This document shows positions 55,438-63,544 of a DNA stretch of 64,000 bases, in pieces. A program made the position numbers and the translations under genes. Position 1 is the first letter of the stretch, and the number at the start of each line of letters is the position of its first letter. The notes beneath the pieces are model-generated. The model had not been told where the DNA came from and made no database searches. It saw only the letters and a program-made list of their open reading frames with translations. The stretch comes from an uncultured Dehalococcoidia bacterium (lineage in GTDB: Bacteria; Chloroflexota; Dehalococcoidia; Lucifugimonadales; UBA3495). The stretch spans positions 2,477,158-2,541,157 of the forward strand of contig OX638345.1 in the NCBI GenBank assembly GCA_951813535.1, written 5' to 3'.

Positions 55438-56424
55438 TCAGCGAGTGAAGTCGGGCGCGACCTGTTCCAGGAAGGTCTGCATCTGTTCCTCCTGGCGATA
55501 GGTCGCAAAGCGCACGACAACCTGGTCCGCTCCGGCCTCAGCATAGGCGTGGATGCTTTCGCGGACGCGCTCTGCGCCGCCGAAAGGACCCCATCGGTCG
55601 CCCCAGATGTTGGCGCCGTAGTACCCGAGCAGCCAGTCTTCGGCCTCTGCTTCGCCCCGGGTGACGTCTTCGTCTAGGTTGACGGTAAGATACATCACGG
55701 TGGACATGGAATCGGGATCACGATCGTATTCGGCGCAATAGCCACGCACGGTATCTTTCAGGTCGACCAACTCCTCGGGCGTCGCCGAGATGGAAATCGC
55801 GCCGTCGGCCAGGCGGGCAGCGCGCCGGGCCTGATAATCGCGCCGGGCGCCCTGGCCATCGTCGCGACCGTGCCAGTGGACGCCCACATAGACCGGGACG
55901 CCGTCGGATTGGACGGGTGTGGGCTCCATCACGACATCTTCGAGCTGGAAATGCCGGCCGTCGTAGCTGAATGGTTCACCGGTTCCGAGACCCTTGACCA
56001 CCTCGAGCATCTCTTCGAGACGACGAGCGCGGGTCCGCTGTGCCACGTCGGCATTGCGCCATTCGGCCTGCTGCATCCCGTTGAACGCGCCACCAACCCC
56101 CACCCCAAGCTGCAAGCGTCCGCCGGAGATCAGATCGATGGTCCCCATCATCTGGGCGAGCAGGACGGGATGGCGCAGCGCCATCAGCATCACGGCGGTG
56201 CCCAATCGTACCCTGCTGGTCCGGGCGGCGATGGCGGCGAGGGAGGTCATGGCTTCGAGCCGGGGCTTGGCGGTAAGGCTGTCACCCACCCAGACCGAGT
56301 CCAGGCCGGCTTCCTCGGCCCAGGTGGCGAGGCGAAGCACGGATTCGGCGTCCGTCGGTTTCCGATCGGCCAGGAGGAGGCCTCGGGTGGGCAGCAGACA
56401 ACCCAACTGAACGTTTGCGGCCAT
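55438..56424 (-). CDS. LLM-class F420-dependent oxidoreductase
   Basis: 328 residues. Luciferase-like fold with LATWAEEAGLDSVWVGDSLT, RVRLGTAVMLMALRHPVLLA and ISGGRLQLGVGVGGAFNGMQ, the usual cofactor-binding order, and a C-terminal segment reading AGADQVVVRFATYRQEEQM. It begins three bases after the cofC stop, so it is co-transcribed with the F420 biosynthesis genes. That is the best evidence in this window that an LLM enzyme here uses F420. Substrate is unknown. Confidence 0.9.
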   Translation of the reverse strand: MAANVQLGCLLPTRGLLLADRKPTDAESVLRLATWAEEAGLDSVWVGDSLTAKPRLEAMTSLAAIAARTSRVRLGTAVMLMALRHPVLLAQMMGTIDLISGGRLQLGVGVGGAFNGMQQAEWRNADVAQRTRARRLEEMLEVVKGLGTGEPFSYDGRHFQLEDVVMEPTPVQSDGVPVYVGVHWHGRDDGQGARRDYQARRAARLADGAISISATPEELVDLKDTVRGYCAEYDRDPDSMSTVMYLTVNLDEDVTRGEAEAEDWLLGYYGANIWGDRWGPFGGAERVRESIHAYAEAGADQVVVRFATYRQEEQMQTFLEQVAPDFTR

Positions 56425-56427
56425 AGG

Positions 56428-57117
56428 TCAGCGGAGCTCCAAGCTGGTGAGGTTCAGTGATCGGGGTTCGCGGCCGAGCAGGCGCGTGAGCAGGCCCGGC
56501 TCCATGTGTTCATATTCTTCGAGGTCGGAGCCATCGTCCAGGTCAAATCCCATGCCCTGGCTGTAGTAGAAGGCTACGGAGACGCCCATGCGCGCGGCGG
56601 TGCCAACGTGCTTGCGGAAGCTGTTATTGCCCAGCTCCGGGCGGAAATACGGTATCAGGTCGTAGGGCACCAGGATGGCGTTGGTTCCACCGTCACGGCG
56701 GGCCGGGGATAGGGTAATGTTGTGCTGGTGCTCGGCGCTCCGGATCAACTGGTGAATGTCGCCGGGCTTGATGAAGGGCAGGTCGCCCGGGAGATAAAGG
56801 GCCGACACTCCGCGCATTCGAGCGTTCTCGAAGGACTTGGTGATGGTGTCGTTGAGGTTGCGGCCCAGGTCCTCCATCCAGTTGGCCCCGAGGGTCCGAG
56901 CGAGATTGCGGACCCGTTCGTCGCCGCCGACCACCCAGAACGGGTCGACGCCGGCGCCGCGGATGGCCAGAATGACCCGCCGGAACATACCCATGGTGAG
57001 GTCGGCTCGGTCGTCGGGCCCCATCACTCGCGACAACCGGGTCTTGCAGTTGGCGAGGGGTTTCATTGGGATCACCGGGACGATGGTGGGGTTGGCCTGA
57101 TCGGGTGAATCGGTCAT
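56428..57117 (-). CDS. cofC: 2-phospho-L-lactate (or phosphoenolpyruvate) guanylyltransferase
   Basis: 229 residues. It activates the 3-carbon phosphoacid with GTP for F420 side-chain assembly. The nucleotidyltransferase N-terminus is VPVIPMKPLANCKTRLSRV, followed by LYLPGDLPFIKPGDI and SPARRDGGTNAILVPYD with FRPELGNNSFRKH, all typical of CofC. The ATG overlaps the cofD stop by 4 bp (ATGA), so translation is coupled. Whether the substrate is 2-phospholactate, PEP or phosphoglycerate cannot be told from sequence. Confidence 0.94.
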   Translation of the reverse strand: MTDSPDQANPTIVPVIPMKPLANCKTRLSRVMGPDDRADLTMGMFRRVILAIRGAGVDPFWVVGGDERVRNLARTLGANWMEDLGRNLNDTITKSFENARMRGVSALYLPGDLPFIKPGDIHQLIRSAEHQHNITLSPARRDGGTNAILVPYDLIPYFRPELGNNSFRKHVGTAARMGVSVAFYYSQGMGFDLDDGSDLEEYEHMEPGLLTRLLGREPRSLNLTSLELR

Positions 57118-58079
57118 GTTCTTCGATTCTCCAGGTCCTCAGCCAACGCAAGCACCTGTTCCGCCAGCTGAACTTTGTCTTCGTCTGTCTGCATGATGGT
57201 GGGCATCACGGCCGCGTCGACACCTTCCGCGCGAACGGCTTCCGTCAGCACTTCGTCCTGGGAGTCGAGGACCAGGACGTCGCAGAGATCGCGATATTCC
57301 CGCGCCACGCCGACCACGGAAACGTCGGCGCCCAGTTCCTGCATGATTTTCCCGGCAGGCCCACGTACCGCGGCTCCGCCCACGATGGGGCTGATTGCGA
57401 TACGCGGACCGGGATGAGCCTCGATGGCCTCGCGCACTCCGGGGAGAGCCAGGATCGGCGCCACGCTCAGGTAAGGGTTCGACGGGCAGATGATGATGGC
57501 AGATGCGGAGTTGAGGGCGGCAGCGAATCCGGGCGACGGTTCCGCGTCCGACGCGCCAACATATTCTATGGAACGCACCACAGGCTCGGCACGTCGTTTC
57601 ACGAAATATTCCTGCATCGACAGGGTTCCATCGTCGGTATCGAGGACAGTGCGGACCGGTTGATCGCTCATGGGGACGATGCGATGTTTGATGCCCAAGT
57701 TCGCAGTCAGTTGGGAAGTCACCCGGCTCAAGGACGATCCCCGAGCGAGCAGTTCCGTGCGTCGGATGTGCATGGCGAAGTCGCGACTGCCCAAGTTGAA
57801 CCAGGTATCGGCGCCCAGGCGGTTCAACATCTGCAGCGTCTCAAAAGAGTCACCGTCGATGCCCCAACCGGTTTCAGGATTATACAGGCCGGATAGGGTG
57901 TAGGTCATCGTGTCCAGGTCGGGCGACACATGCAACCCATGGAACTGCTCGTCGTCGCCGGTATTGACGACGATGACCAGTTGATCCGGCGGCAATATCC
58001 GGGATAAACCCAGCGCCAGCTTGGCTCCACCGACGCCGCCGGCGAGGGCAAGCACCAGCTTCGTGGTCGATGCGGTCAC
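57114..58079 (-). CDS. cofD: 2-phospho-L-lactate transferase
   Basis: 321 residues. It transfers the phosphoacid moiety from its GDP adduct to the deazaflavin Fo, making F420-0. Signatures are LALAGGVGGAKLALGLSRIL, VVNTGDDEQFHGLHVSPDLD, YTLSGLYNPETGWG, FNLGSRDFAMHIRRTELL and PSNPYLSVAPIL. It lies 12 bp after cofH and overlaps cofC by 4 bp. The related GlmR at 1-2 kb shares the fold but not these motifs. Confidence 0.96.
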   Translation of the reverse strand: MTASTTKLVLALAGGVGGAKLALGLSRILPPDQLVIVVNTGDDEQFHGLHVSPDLDTMTYTLSGLYNPETGWGIDGDSFETLQMLNRLGADTWFNLGSRDFAMHIRRTELLARGSSLSRVTSQLTANLGIKHRIVPMSDQPVRTVLDTDDGTLSMQEYFVKRRAEPVVRSIEYVGASDAEPSPGFAAALNSASAIIICPSNPYLSVAPILALPGVREAIEAHPGPRIAISPIVGGAAVRGPAGKIMQELGADVSVVGVAREYRDLCDVLVLDSQDEVLTEAVRAEGVDAAVMPTIMQTDEDKVQLAEQVLALAEDLENRRT

Positions 58080-58091
58080 GTAGGGCGCCGG

Positions 58092-59402
58092 TTACTGGGC
58101 GGCGGCCCGTTCTCGCTGGGCACGGGGATGCTCGAACCGGTACCCTTCCATCTGCACCAGCTGGTTGTAGGAGCCGAAAATTTCCTCGACATTGTCGCCC
58201 ACCAGGTCCAGCGGATCCAGGGCCTCGTCGGAATCGCTGTAAACGCGGTGGATGCCGTAGGTGGTGAACCGCTCCGCAGGGGTGCGGCCGGCCTCGCGGA
58301 TCATGGCGCGGAACTCGGAAGGCCGCATGAGCTGACCGTGCATGGCTCCGGCGGAGGTGGAAATGCTTTCGTTGATCAGGGTGCCGCCGAGGTCGTTGAC
58401 GCCGACGGTCAGCAGGAGTTGGGACATCCGGCTGCCTTCTTTCACCCAGGAGGCCTGGATATTGGGGATCCAGTTGTTGAGCATGATCCGGGCGATGGCG
58501 TGGACCTTGATCACGTCCATGCCCGTGGGGCCGGAGCGGACGCTTTCGACCGTGCCGTTGAGGTACATGGGGGCTTCGGAGGCCACGAAACTGAGCGGAA
58601 CGAACTCGGTGAAGCCGCCCGTCTGCTGCTGGATATCGCGCAGGAGGGCGATGTGTCGCACAATCTGGACGTTGGTCTCCCGGTGTCCGAACATGACCGT
58701 GGAAGTGGTCGGGATGCCAAGATCGTGGGCGTTGGTGATGACCTCAATCCACTGGTCGACGGTGATGCGGCCCGGGGAGATGATGTCGCGCAATTCCTGG
58801 TCCAGGACCTCAGCGGAGGTTCCGGGCAGGCTCCCCACGCCGGCATCCTTCAAGCCCTGTAGGTATTCGCGGATGGTGCACTTTGACCGGATGGATCCGT
58901 AGAGCACTTCCTCCGGAGAGAAACCATGGACGTGCATGTCCGGCAGCTCTTCCTTGATTGCCTCGCACAGCCGGATGTAGAGATCGCCTTCCATCTGCGG
59001 AGGCAGGCCAGCCTGGACACAGACCTCGGTGGCTCCATAGTCCCGGGCTTCTTTGGCGCGGCGGATGATCTCGTTGACCGGCAGGAAGTAGCCTTCCTCC
59101 TGGCGGAAATCACGGCTGAAGGCGCAGAAGCCGCAGCGCTTGATGCAGACGTTCGTGAAGTTGATGTTCCGGTTGACCACGTAGGTCACCAGATCGCCGA
59201 CGGCGCGGCGACGAAGCTCGTCGGCCACCATGGTCATGGCGGTGAACTCGGGGCCGGAGGTCGCGAAGAGAATGTCGCCTTCTTCGACGGAAATGTCGCC
59301 GCCGGCCAGGGCGTGTTCGAGGACGGAAGCCACATCCGGGCGCAGAGAATTGATCAGGGCAACCAGGGTTGCCGGGGCGTCGCGGTCAGTTGCTGTGGAC
59401 AT
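58092..59402 (-). CDS. cofH: FO synthase subunit 2 (5-amino-6-(D-ribitylamino)uracil-tyrosine transferase)
   Basis: 436 residues. A radical SAM enzyme that joins tyrosine-derived hydroxybenzyl to the ribitylaminouracil. The radical SAM cluster motif is CIKRCGFCAFSRDF (C-x3-C-x2-C). Further blocks are ATEVCVQAGLPPQMEGDLY, HVHGFSPEEVLYG, LPGTSAEVLDQELRDIISPG and NDLGGTLINESISTSAGA. The ATG at 59402 has GGGGGA upstream; the longer frame upstream lies inside cofG. It overlaps the cofG 3' end by 17 bp. Confidence 0.96.
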   Translation of the reverse strand: MSTATDRDAPATLVALINSLRPDVASVLEHALAGGDISVEEGDILFATSGPEFTAMTMVADELRRRAVGDLVTYVVNRNINFTNVCIKRCGFCAFSRDFRQEEGYFLPVNEIIRRAKEARDYGATEVCVQAGLPPQMEGDLYIRLCEAIKEELPDMHVHGFSPEEVLYGSIRSKCTIREYLQGLKDAGVGSLPGTSAEVLDQELRDIISPGRITVDQWIEVITNAHDLGIPTTSTVMFGHRETNVQIVRHIALLRDIQQQTGGFTEFVPLSFVASEAPMYLNGTVESVRSGPTGMDVIKVHAIARIMLNNWIPNIQASWVKEGSRMSQLLLTVGVNDLGGTLINESISTSAGAMHGQLMRPSEFRAMIREAGRTPAERFTTYGIHRVYSDSDEALDPLDLVGDNVEEIFGSYNQLVQMEGYRFEHPRAQRERAAAQ

Positions 59403-60615
59403 AGCGTCGGATTCCCCCTTTGACGTAACCGGACTCATCGGTGAGTCGGAGCAGTTTTTCCTTGAGAGGCGGCGGCAACGGCCACTGGGAGCCGTCGGCA
59501 AAATATTCGGTATACACCGGTAGCCGCGGGCGCAGTTCGTAACCAGCCTCACGGGTGCGGCGCTCCAATTCGGAAAGCTGAGGCCACGGGGCCTCCGGAT
59601 TGACGTAGTCAATGGTAAGCGGCGACACGCCGCCCCAGTCGTTGATTCCGGCAGCAATGTAACGCTCGTAATTTTCGCTCAGATTGGGCGGTACCTGGAT
59701 GTTCACCCGTTCGCCGAGTATCAGGCGAGCCACGGCAGTGGTCCACATGAGCTCGTCGGGCGCGGCGTCCGGAGTGTCGGCCATGGGCGTATCCGCCTTG
59801 GCGCGGAAGTTTTGGACAATGACTTCCTGGATATGGCCGTAGCGTTCGTGAAGGCGGCGGATAGCCAGCAGGGATTCGACGCGTTCCCGGCGAGTCTCCC
59901 CGATCCCGATGAGGATGCCCGTGGTGAAGGGGATACCCAACTCGCCGGCGAGTTCCATTGTCCGGAGTCGCACCCGGGGTCGCTTGCTCGGAGCGAACTC
60001 GTGGGGCCCACCGGGCTCGTAGAGGCGGGGGCTGGAGCTTTCAAGCATGATGCCGATGGACGGATTGGTGGGCTGCAACGCCTCAAGCTCACGACGACTC
60101 ATGGTGCCCGGATTTCCGTGGGGCAGAAGGTCGGTTTCATCGAAAACCGCCCGGCACATGTGGGCCAGGTATTCGTGGGTTGTGCGGTATCCGCGAACGG
60201 CCAGCCATTCGCCGGCCTCCGGGTATCGCTGCTCGGGCCGTTCTCCGAGGGTGAACAGGGCTTCGGTGCAACCGAGTCGCTGGCCGGCGCGGGCGACGGA
60301 CAAGACCTCCTCGGCCGTGAGGTACAGGCCATCAGACTCCGATGGGGATTGGCGGAAGGTGCAATACCCGCAGAAATCGCGGCACAAACGCGTCAGGGGT
60401 ATGAACACCTTCGGCGAGAAGGTCAAAACATGACCGCGGCCCCGGTCGCGCAATTCAGCAGCAGCGGCGCACAGGTCCGTGATGAATTGGCCGTCGGCGT
60501 TTACCAACGCGATGGCATCATCCTCGGACAGCGCCGTCCCGGAGGCGACGCGATCCAGGAAAGGGAAATTGGAGATGATCGGATAAGCAGTTGCTGCTGA
60601 AGGCACGAGGGTCAT
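59386..60615 (-). CDS. cofG: FO synthase subunit 1 (7,8-didemethyl-8-hydroxy-5-deazariboflavin synthase)
   Basis: 409 residues from the ATG at 60615; a TTG at 60645 is an alternative and neither has a clear ribosome-binding site. The radical SAM motif is RLCRDFCGYCTFRQSP (C-x3-C-x2-C). Other blocks are ALFTLGERPEQRYPEA, LLPHGNPGTMSRRELEAL, GIMLESSSPRLYEPGGPHE, FTTGILIGIGETRRERVES and INDWGGVSPLTIDYVNPEAP. It closes the deazaflavin ring with CofH. First gene of the F420 operon; the upstream region has a promoter with an overlapping palindrome. Confidence 0.95.
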   Translation of the reverse strand: MTLVPSAATAYPIISNFPFLDRVASGTALSEDDAIALVNADGQFITDLCAAAAELRDRGRGHVLTFSPKVFIPLTRLCRDFCGYCTFRQSPSESDGLYLTAEEVLSVARAGQRLGCTEALFTLGERPEQRYPEAGEWLAVRGYRTTHEYLAHMCRAVFDETDLLPHGNPGTMSRRELEALQPTNPSIGIMLESSSPRLYEPGGPHEFAPSKRPRVRLRTMELAGELGIPFTTGILIGIGETRRERVESLLAIRRLHERYGHIQEVIVQNFRAKADTPMADTPDAAPDELMWTTAVARLILGERVNIQVPPNLSENYERYIAAGINDWGGVSPLTIDYVNPEAPWPQLSELERRTREAGYELRPRLPVYTEYFADGSQWPLPPPLKEKLLRLTDESGYVKGGIRRYVHSN

Positions 60616-60699
60616 CCGGGGATGGGTCAATATGGGGCCGTTCAATTGTATGCAGACGCATTTACGGATTCAAGGAGAAAGGGACACATTGTCCACCTT

Positions 60700-60739
60700 G
60701 TGACTATGTTATGTATAGTCACATCGGTTGTGCGCCCAA
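60700..60739 (-). promoter_or_regulatory. Predicted promoter with overlapping palindromic operator ahead of cofG
   Basis: GTGACTAT at 60700-60707 and ATAGTCAC at 60715-60722 form a perfect 8-7-8 inverted repeat. On the minus strand, TTGGGC (60739-60734) and TATACA (60717-60712), 16 bp apart, form a plausible -35/-10 pair whose -10 lies inside the palindrome. A dimeric repressor bound here would block cofG transcription. It lies in the spacer between ruvB and cofG. The regulator is unknown. Confidence 0.55.
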
Positions 60740-60777
60740 TTGCGCTGGACCGGCGGCGTGGTCGTGGAAATGTTATG

Positions 60778-61854
60778 TCAATCAACAAACAGTTGACCCT
60801 GTTTCGACGGGTCTACGCCCGAACCGGACCAAGGCCACCCGAGGTACTCGTATGCCAGGCGGGTGGCGACCCGGCCCCGGGGAGTTCGATCCAGAAAGCC
60901 CTGCTGGAGCAGGAAGGGTTCGAGGACTTCCATTACCGTGCTGGCGTCCTCGCTCAGTGAGGCGGACAGAGTATCCAGGCCGACGGGGCCACCGTCGAAT
61001 TTCTCGATGATGTTGGACAGCAGGCGGTGGTCGGTCTCGTCCAACCCGCGAGCATCGACACCCAGGCGGTCCAGGGACTCACGTGCCACGGGGCCGGTGA
61101 CGCGATTGTCCGCCCGCACCAAGGCGTAGTCGCGGGCACGTCGCAGCAGGCGGTTGGCGATCCGCGGCGTCCCGCGAGAACGCACGGCGACCTCGTGCAG
61201 ACCCTCACCCTCGGCCTCGATGTCCAGGATGCGCGCGGAGCGGTTCACGACCGTTTCCATGTCGTCATCGGAATAGTAGTCGAGGCGAAACACCGAGCCG
61301 AAGCGGTCGCGGAGAGGAGCGCTCACCAGGGAATAGCGGGTGGTGGCGCCAACCAGCGTGAAGGGATTGATCCGCAGGTTGATGCTTCGGGCAGACAATC
61401 CTTTGCCCACCACCCACGAGAGGAAGAAGTCCTCCATGGCGGAGTACATCACCTCCTCCACAGCACGATTGAGGCGATGGATTTCGTCGATGAAGAGAAC
61501 GTCGTTGGGCTGGAGACTGGTGAGGATGGAAGCTATGTCGCTGGCCCGCTCTATGGCCGGGCCGGACGTCACCTTGATGGTGGAGCCCATCTCGTGGGCG
61601 ATGATGTTGGCCAGCGTGGTCTTCCCGAGGCCGGGAGGCCCGTAGATGACCACATGATCGAGAGCCTCGCCGCGGATCCGGGCGGCCTGCATGGCGATGC
61701 TGAGGTTTTCCCGCACCTGCGGTTGACCGACGAAATCGTCGAGACGGGCCGGCCGCAGGCGCACGTCCTGCTCGCCGTCATCGCCTTGAGTCCCAGGCGA
61801 AATCGGACGGGCTTTGGGATCGGTCGCGCCGTCGGGCCGCTGCGCGGTGGTCAT
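60778..61854 (-). CDS. ruvB: Holliday junction ATP-dependent DNA helicase RuvB
   Basis: 358 residues. The branch-migration motor acting with RuvA. An extended 30-residue N-terminus precedes LRPARLDDFVGQPQVRENL. Walker A is YGPPGLGKTTLANIIAHEMG at about 71-90, Walker B is DVLFIDEIHRLNRAVEE, sensor 1 is TLVGATTRYSLVSAPLRDRF, and the C-terminal winged helix has LEPFLLQQGFLDRTPRGR. The ATG at 61854 begins the family N-terminal extension. The Arg finger lies in LRDRFG. ruvA and ruvC are not adjacent. Confidence 0.96.
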   Translation of the reverse strand: MTTAQRPDGATDPKARPISPGTQGDDGEQDVRLRPARLDDFVGQPQVRENLSIAMQAARIRGEALDHVVIYGPPGLGKTTLANIIAHEMGSTIKVTSGPAIERASDIASILTSLQPNDVLFIDEIHRLNRAVEEVMYSAMEDFFLSWVVGKGLSARSINLRINPFTLVGATTRYSLVSAPLRDRFGSVFRLDYYSDDDMETVVNRSARILDIEAEGEGLHEVAVRSRGTPRIANRLLRRARDYALVRADNRVTGPVARESLDRLGVDARGLDETDHRLLSNIIEKFDGGPVGLDTLSASLSEDASTVMEVLEPFLLQQGFLDRTPRGRVATRLAYEYLGWPWSGSGVDPSKQGQLFVD

Positions 61855-61974
61855 AATCGCATTCTAGGGGCCGCGCCGTTCGGGGGTCAACCGTAATGGC
61901 GACGACCTTGCGCGTCATCTGGCGGGCGGCGAGTAGCCGCGGCGGTTTTGAGCGGGGCCAACCGGAAGATCCGG

Positions 61975-62004
61975 TTGACTGTGTGGCGGGGCCCTTGCTA
62001 CACT
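61975..62004 (+). promoter_or_regulatory. Promoter of tRNA-Val
   Basis: The -35 is TTGACT (61975-61980) and the -10 is TACACT (61999-62004), with an 18-bp spacer, 11 bases before the mature tRNA 5' end. The position suits a tRNA promoter. Confidence 0.7.
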
Positions 62005-62015
62005 CGCACGGCAGT

Positions 62016-62092
62016 GGGCGGTTAGCTCAGTTGGTTAGAGTACTTGCTCGACACGCAAGAGGTCAGTGGTTCGAGTCCACTACCGCCCACCA
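62016..62092 (+). tRNA. tRNA-Val (anticodon GAC), with C at position 33
   Basis: 77 nt with encoded CCA. The acceptor stem is GGGCGGT / ACCGCCC with discriminator A. The D arm GCTC/GAGT ends in one G-U pair. The anticodon stem CTTGC/GCAAG is fully paired around loop TCGACAC, giving anticodon GAC. The T arm is AGTGG-TTCGAGT-CCACT. The base at position 33 (62049) is C instead of the almost universal T. Confidence 0.92.
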
Positions 62093-62106
62093 CTGAACGA
62101 AAAAAT

Positions 62107-62132
62107 GGGCGGTCTCCCAAGGGAGACCGCCC
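62107..62132 (-). terminator. Intrinsic terminator of the amidohydrolase gene
   Basis: GGGCGGTCTCCC pairs perfectly with GGGAGACCGCCC around two bases. On the minus strand it is followed by ATTTTTT, giving a strong rho-independent terminator 20 bases after the amidohydrolase stop. It may also end tRNA-Val transcripts from the other side. Confidence 0.87.
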
Positions 62133-62152
62133 GTGCGTTTAATTTCAGGGCA

Positions 62153-63007
62153 CTAATTTTCCACTTTGGGCGCCCATTTGTAGATGTTGGCCAACGCGCC
62201 GCCCATCAATACGGCGCGGTCAGCGTCGGACAGTGTTTCGGTAAGGCGGAAGGCTTCGACTCCCTGCTCGTAGTTCAGCAGGTTTACGGCTCGAGTCCAG
62301 TCAGTGCCCCAGATGCAGCGCTCCAGCCCAAAGGCATCGAAAATCCGGTGCAAGGGTTCCCAGATATCGGGATAGGGAAAGGGCTCGTGGGCCAACGTGC
62401 CGGCTCCGGAGATCTTGATGGCGACGTTGTCGCACTCGGCGAGGGCCAGGACGTTGGGCAGGTCGGCCCACGGTTCCGGCGGCGCGGGAGGCTCAAATGG
62501 CTGGGCCAGTCCGAGGTGATCGACGATTAGCTGCGTATCTGGATTGCGTCGGGCCAGTTCCAGCATCAACGGAAGCTTGCCGGAGCACATGAGGTTAACC
62601 GGAACCCCGGCGCGGCCGCCGGCGGCGATGATCTGGTTCACGCCGGGATGGTCGGCCTCGTAGTCCACGTCCCGCAGCATGATGCGCGCGCCGACCACGC
62701 CGGGCCGACCGGTCCACTCCGCCATCTCCTCGTCGATCGACGGTGATTCGGGATCGAAGGGTCGGACCAAACCGAATTTGTTGGGATGCTGATCGTAGAC
62801 CTCCAGGGCGTAGCTGGCGTCATAACGATACATCGCGAACGGCGAGATCAGGATCGCGCCGTCAACGCCGACGGCATCCATGGCGGCGACCATATCGTCG
62901 CCGGTTGCCTGATCCGGGCCCTGCAGGTAGCCGGCCCAGGGGCGTGCGGGGGTATTGAGTTCGTAGCAGTGGACCTGGCAGTCGATCGTTAGAGTTCTGT
63001 CGGCCAT
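62153..63007 (-). CDS. Amidohydrolase-family TIM-barrel metal-dependent hydrolase
   Basis: 284 residues, amidohydrolase_2 type (ACMS decarboxylase/lactonase relatives). The N-terminal metal motif is degenerate: TIDCQVHCYELNTPARPW gives H-x-Y rather than H-x-H. Later motifs are VGARIMLRDVDYEADHPG, LIVDHLGLAQPFEPP and IWGTDWTRAVNLL, with the conserved Asp. The start is the ATG at 63007 preceded by AAGGAGG; the upstream frame is spacer. Substrate is unknown. It lies 68 bp downstream of a VOC-family gene on the same strand. Confidence 0.88.
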   Translation of the reverse strand: MADRTLTIDCQVHCYELNTPARPWAGYLQGPDQATGDDMVAAMDAVGVDGAILISPFAMYRYDASYALEVYDQHPNKFGLVRPFDPESPSIDEEMAEWTGRPGVVGARIMLRDVDYEADHPGVNQIIAAGGRAGVPVNLMCSGKLPLMLELARRNPDTQLIVDHLGLAQPFEPPAPPEPWADLPNVLALAECDNVAIKISGAGTLAHEPFPYPDIWEPLHRIFDAFGLERCIWGTDWTRAVNLLNYEQGVEAFRLTETLSDADRAVLMGGALANIYKWAPKVEN

Positions 63008-63075
63008 CGTATCCTCCTTACGGAATGAGGGAATTGGATGCGGCACGGATGGTTGCCGGATCAGTGGGCATGGGT

Positions 63076-63486
63076 TCAGTTGCTCAACATCCAGTTGACG
63101 CCGAATTTGTCGGTGCACATGCCGAAGTAGGCGCCCCAGAACATTTCCTGTGGCTCCATGGCCACGTTGCCGCCTTCGGCCAGGGAGGCAAACAGCCGGT
63201 CGGTTTCGTCTCGGCTGTCCGTGGAGATGCTGATGGAGAAATTGTTGCCGGCGATGGGCGGCGGCCCGAAGGCGGAGCAGGTGTCGCTGCCCATCAGCAC
63301 GCCGCCAGCGACGGGCAGGGACACGTGCATAACACGGCTCAACTCATGCTCCGGCAGGGGTGGCATATCCGACGGGCCGTCGGCGAAGGTCGAGAGGGTG
63401 GCGAACTCGCCACCAAAAACCGAGCGGTAAAACTCAAAGGCTTCGCGGCAATTGTCTTCGAAATGCAAATATGCGTTGAGGTCCAT
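63076..63486 (-). CDS. VOC-family protein, PhnB-like
   Basis: 136 residues. The pattern YLHFEDNCREAFEFYRSVFG at the start, MHVSLPVAGGVLMGSDT in the middle and YFGMCTDKFGVNWMLSN at the end is diagnostic of PhnB/3-demethylubiquinone-like VOC proteins. These are vicinal-oxygen-chelate folds, and many members lack a known reaction. The start is the ATG at 63486 with GGAG seven bases upstream. It lies 58 bp downstream of the dehydrogenase gene at the window edge, so it may be in that operon. Confidence 0.9.
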   Translation of the reverse strand: MDLNAYLHFEDNCREAFEFYRSVFGGEFATLSTFADGPSDMPPLPEHELSRVMHVSLPVAGGVLMGSDTCSAFGPPPIAGNNFSISISTDSRDETDRLFASLAEGGNVAMEPQEMFWGAYFGMCTDKFGVNWMLSN

Positions 63487-63544
63487 CAATTGCTCCGGAT
63501 AGTGGGTAAAGGGTGGCGCCAGTCGTGCCAGCCGATGGCACCGT

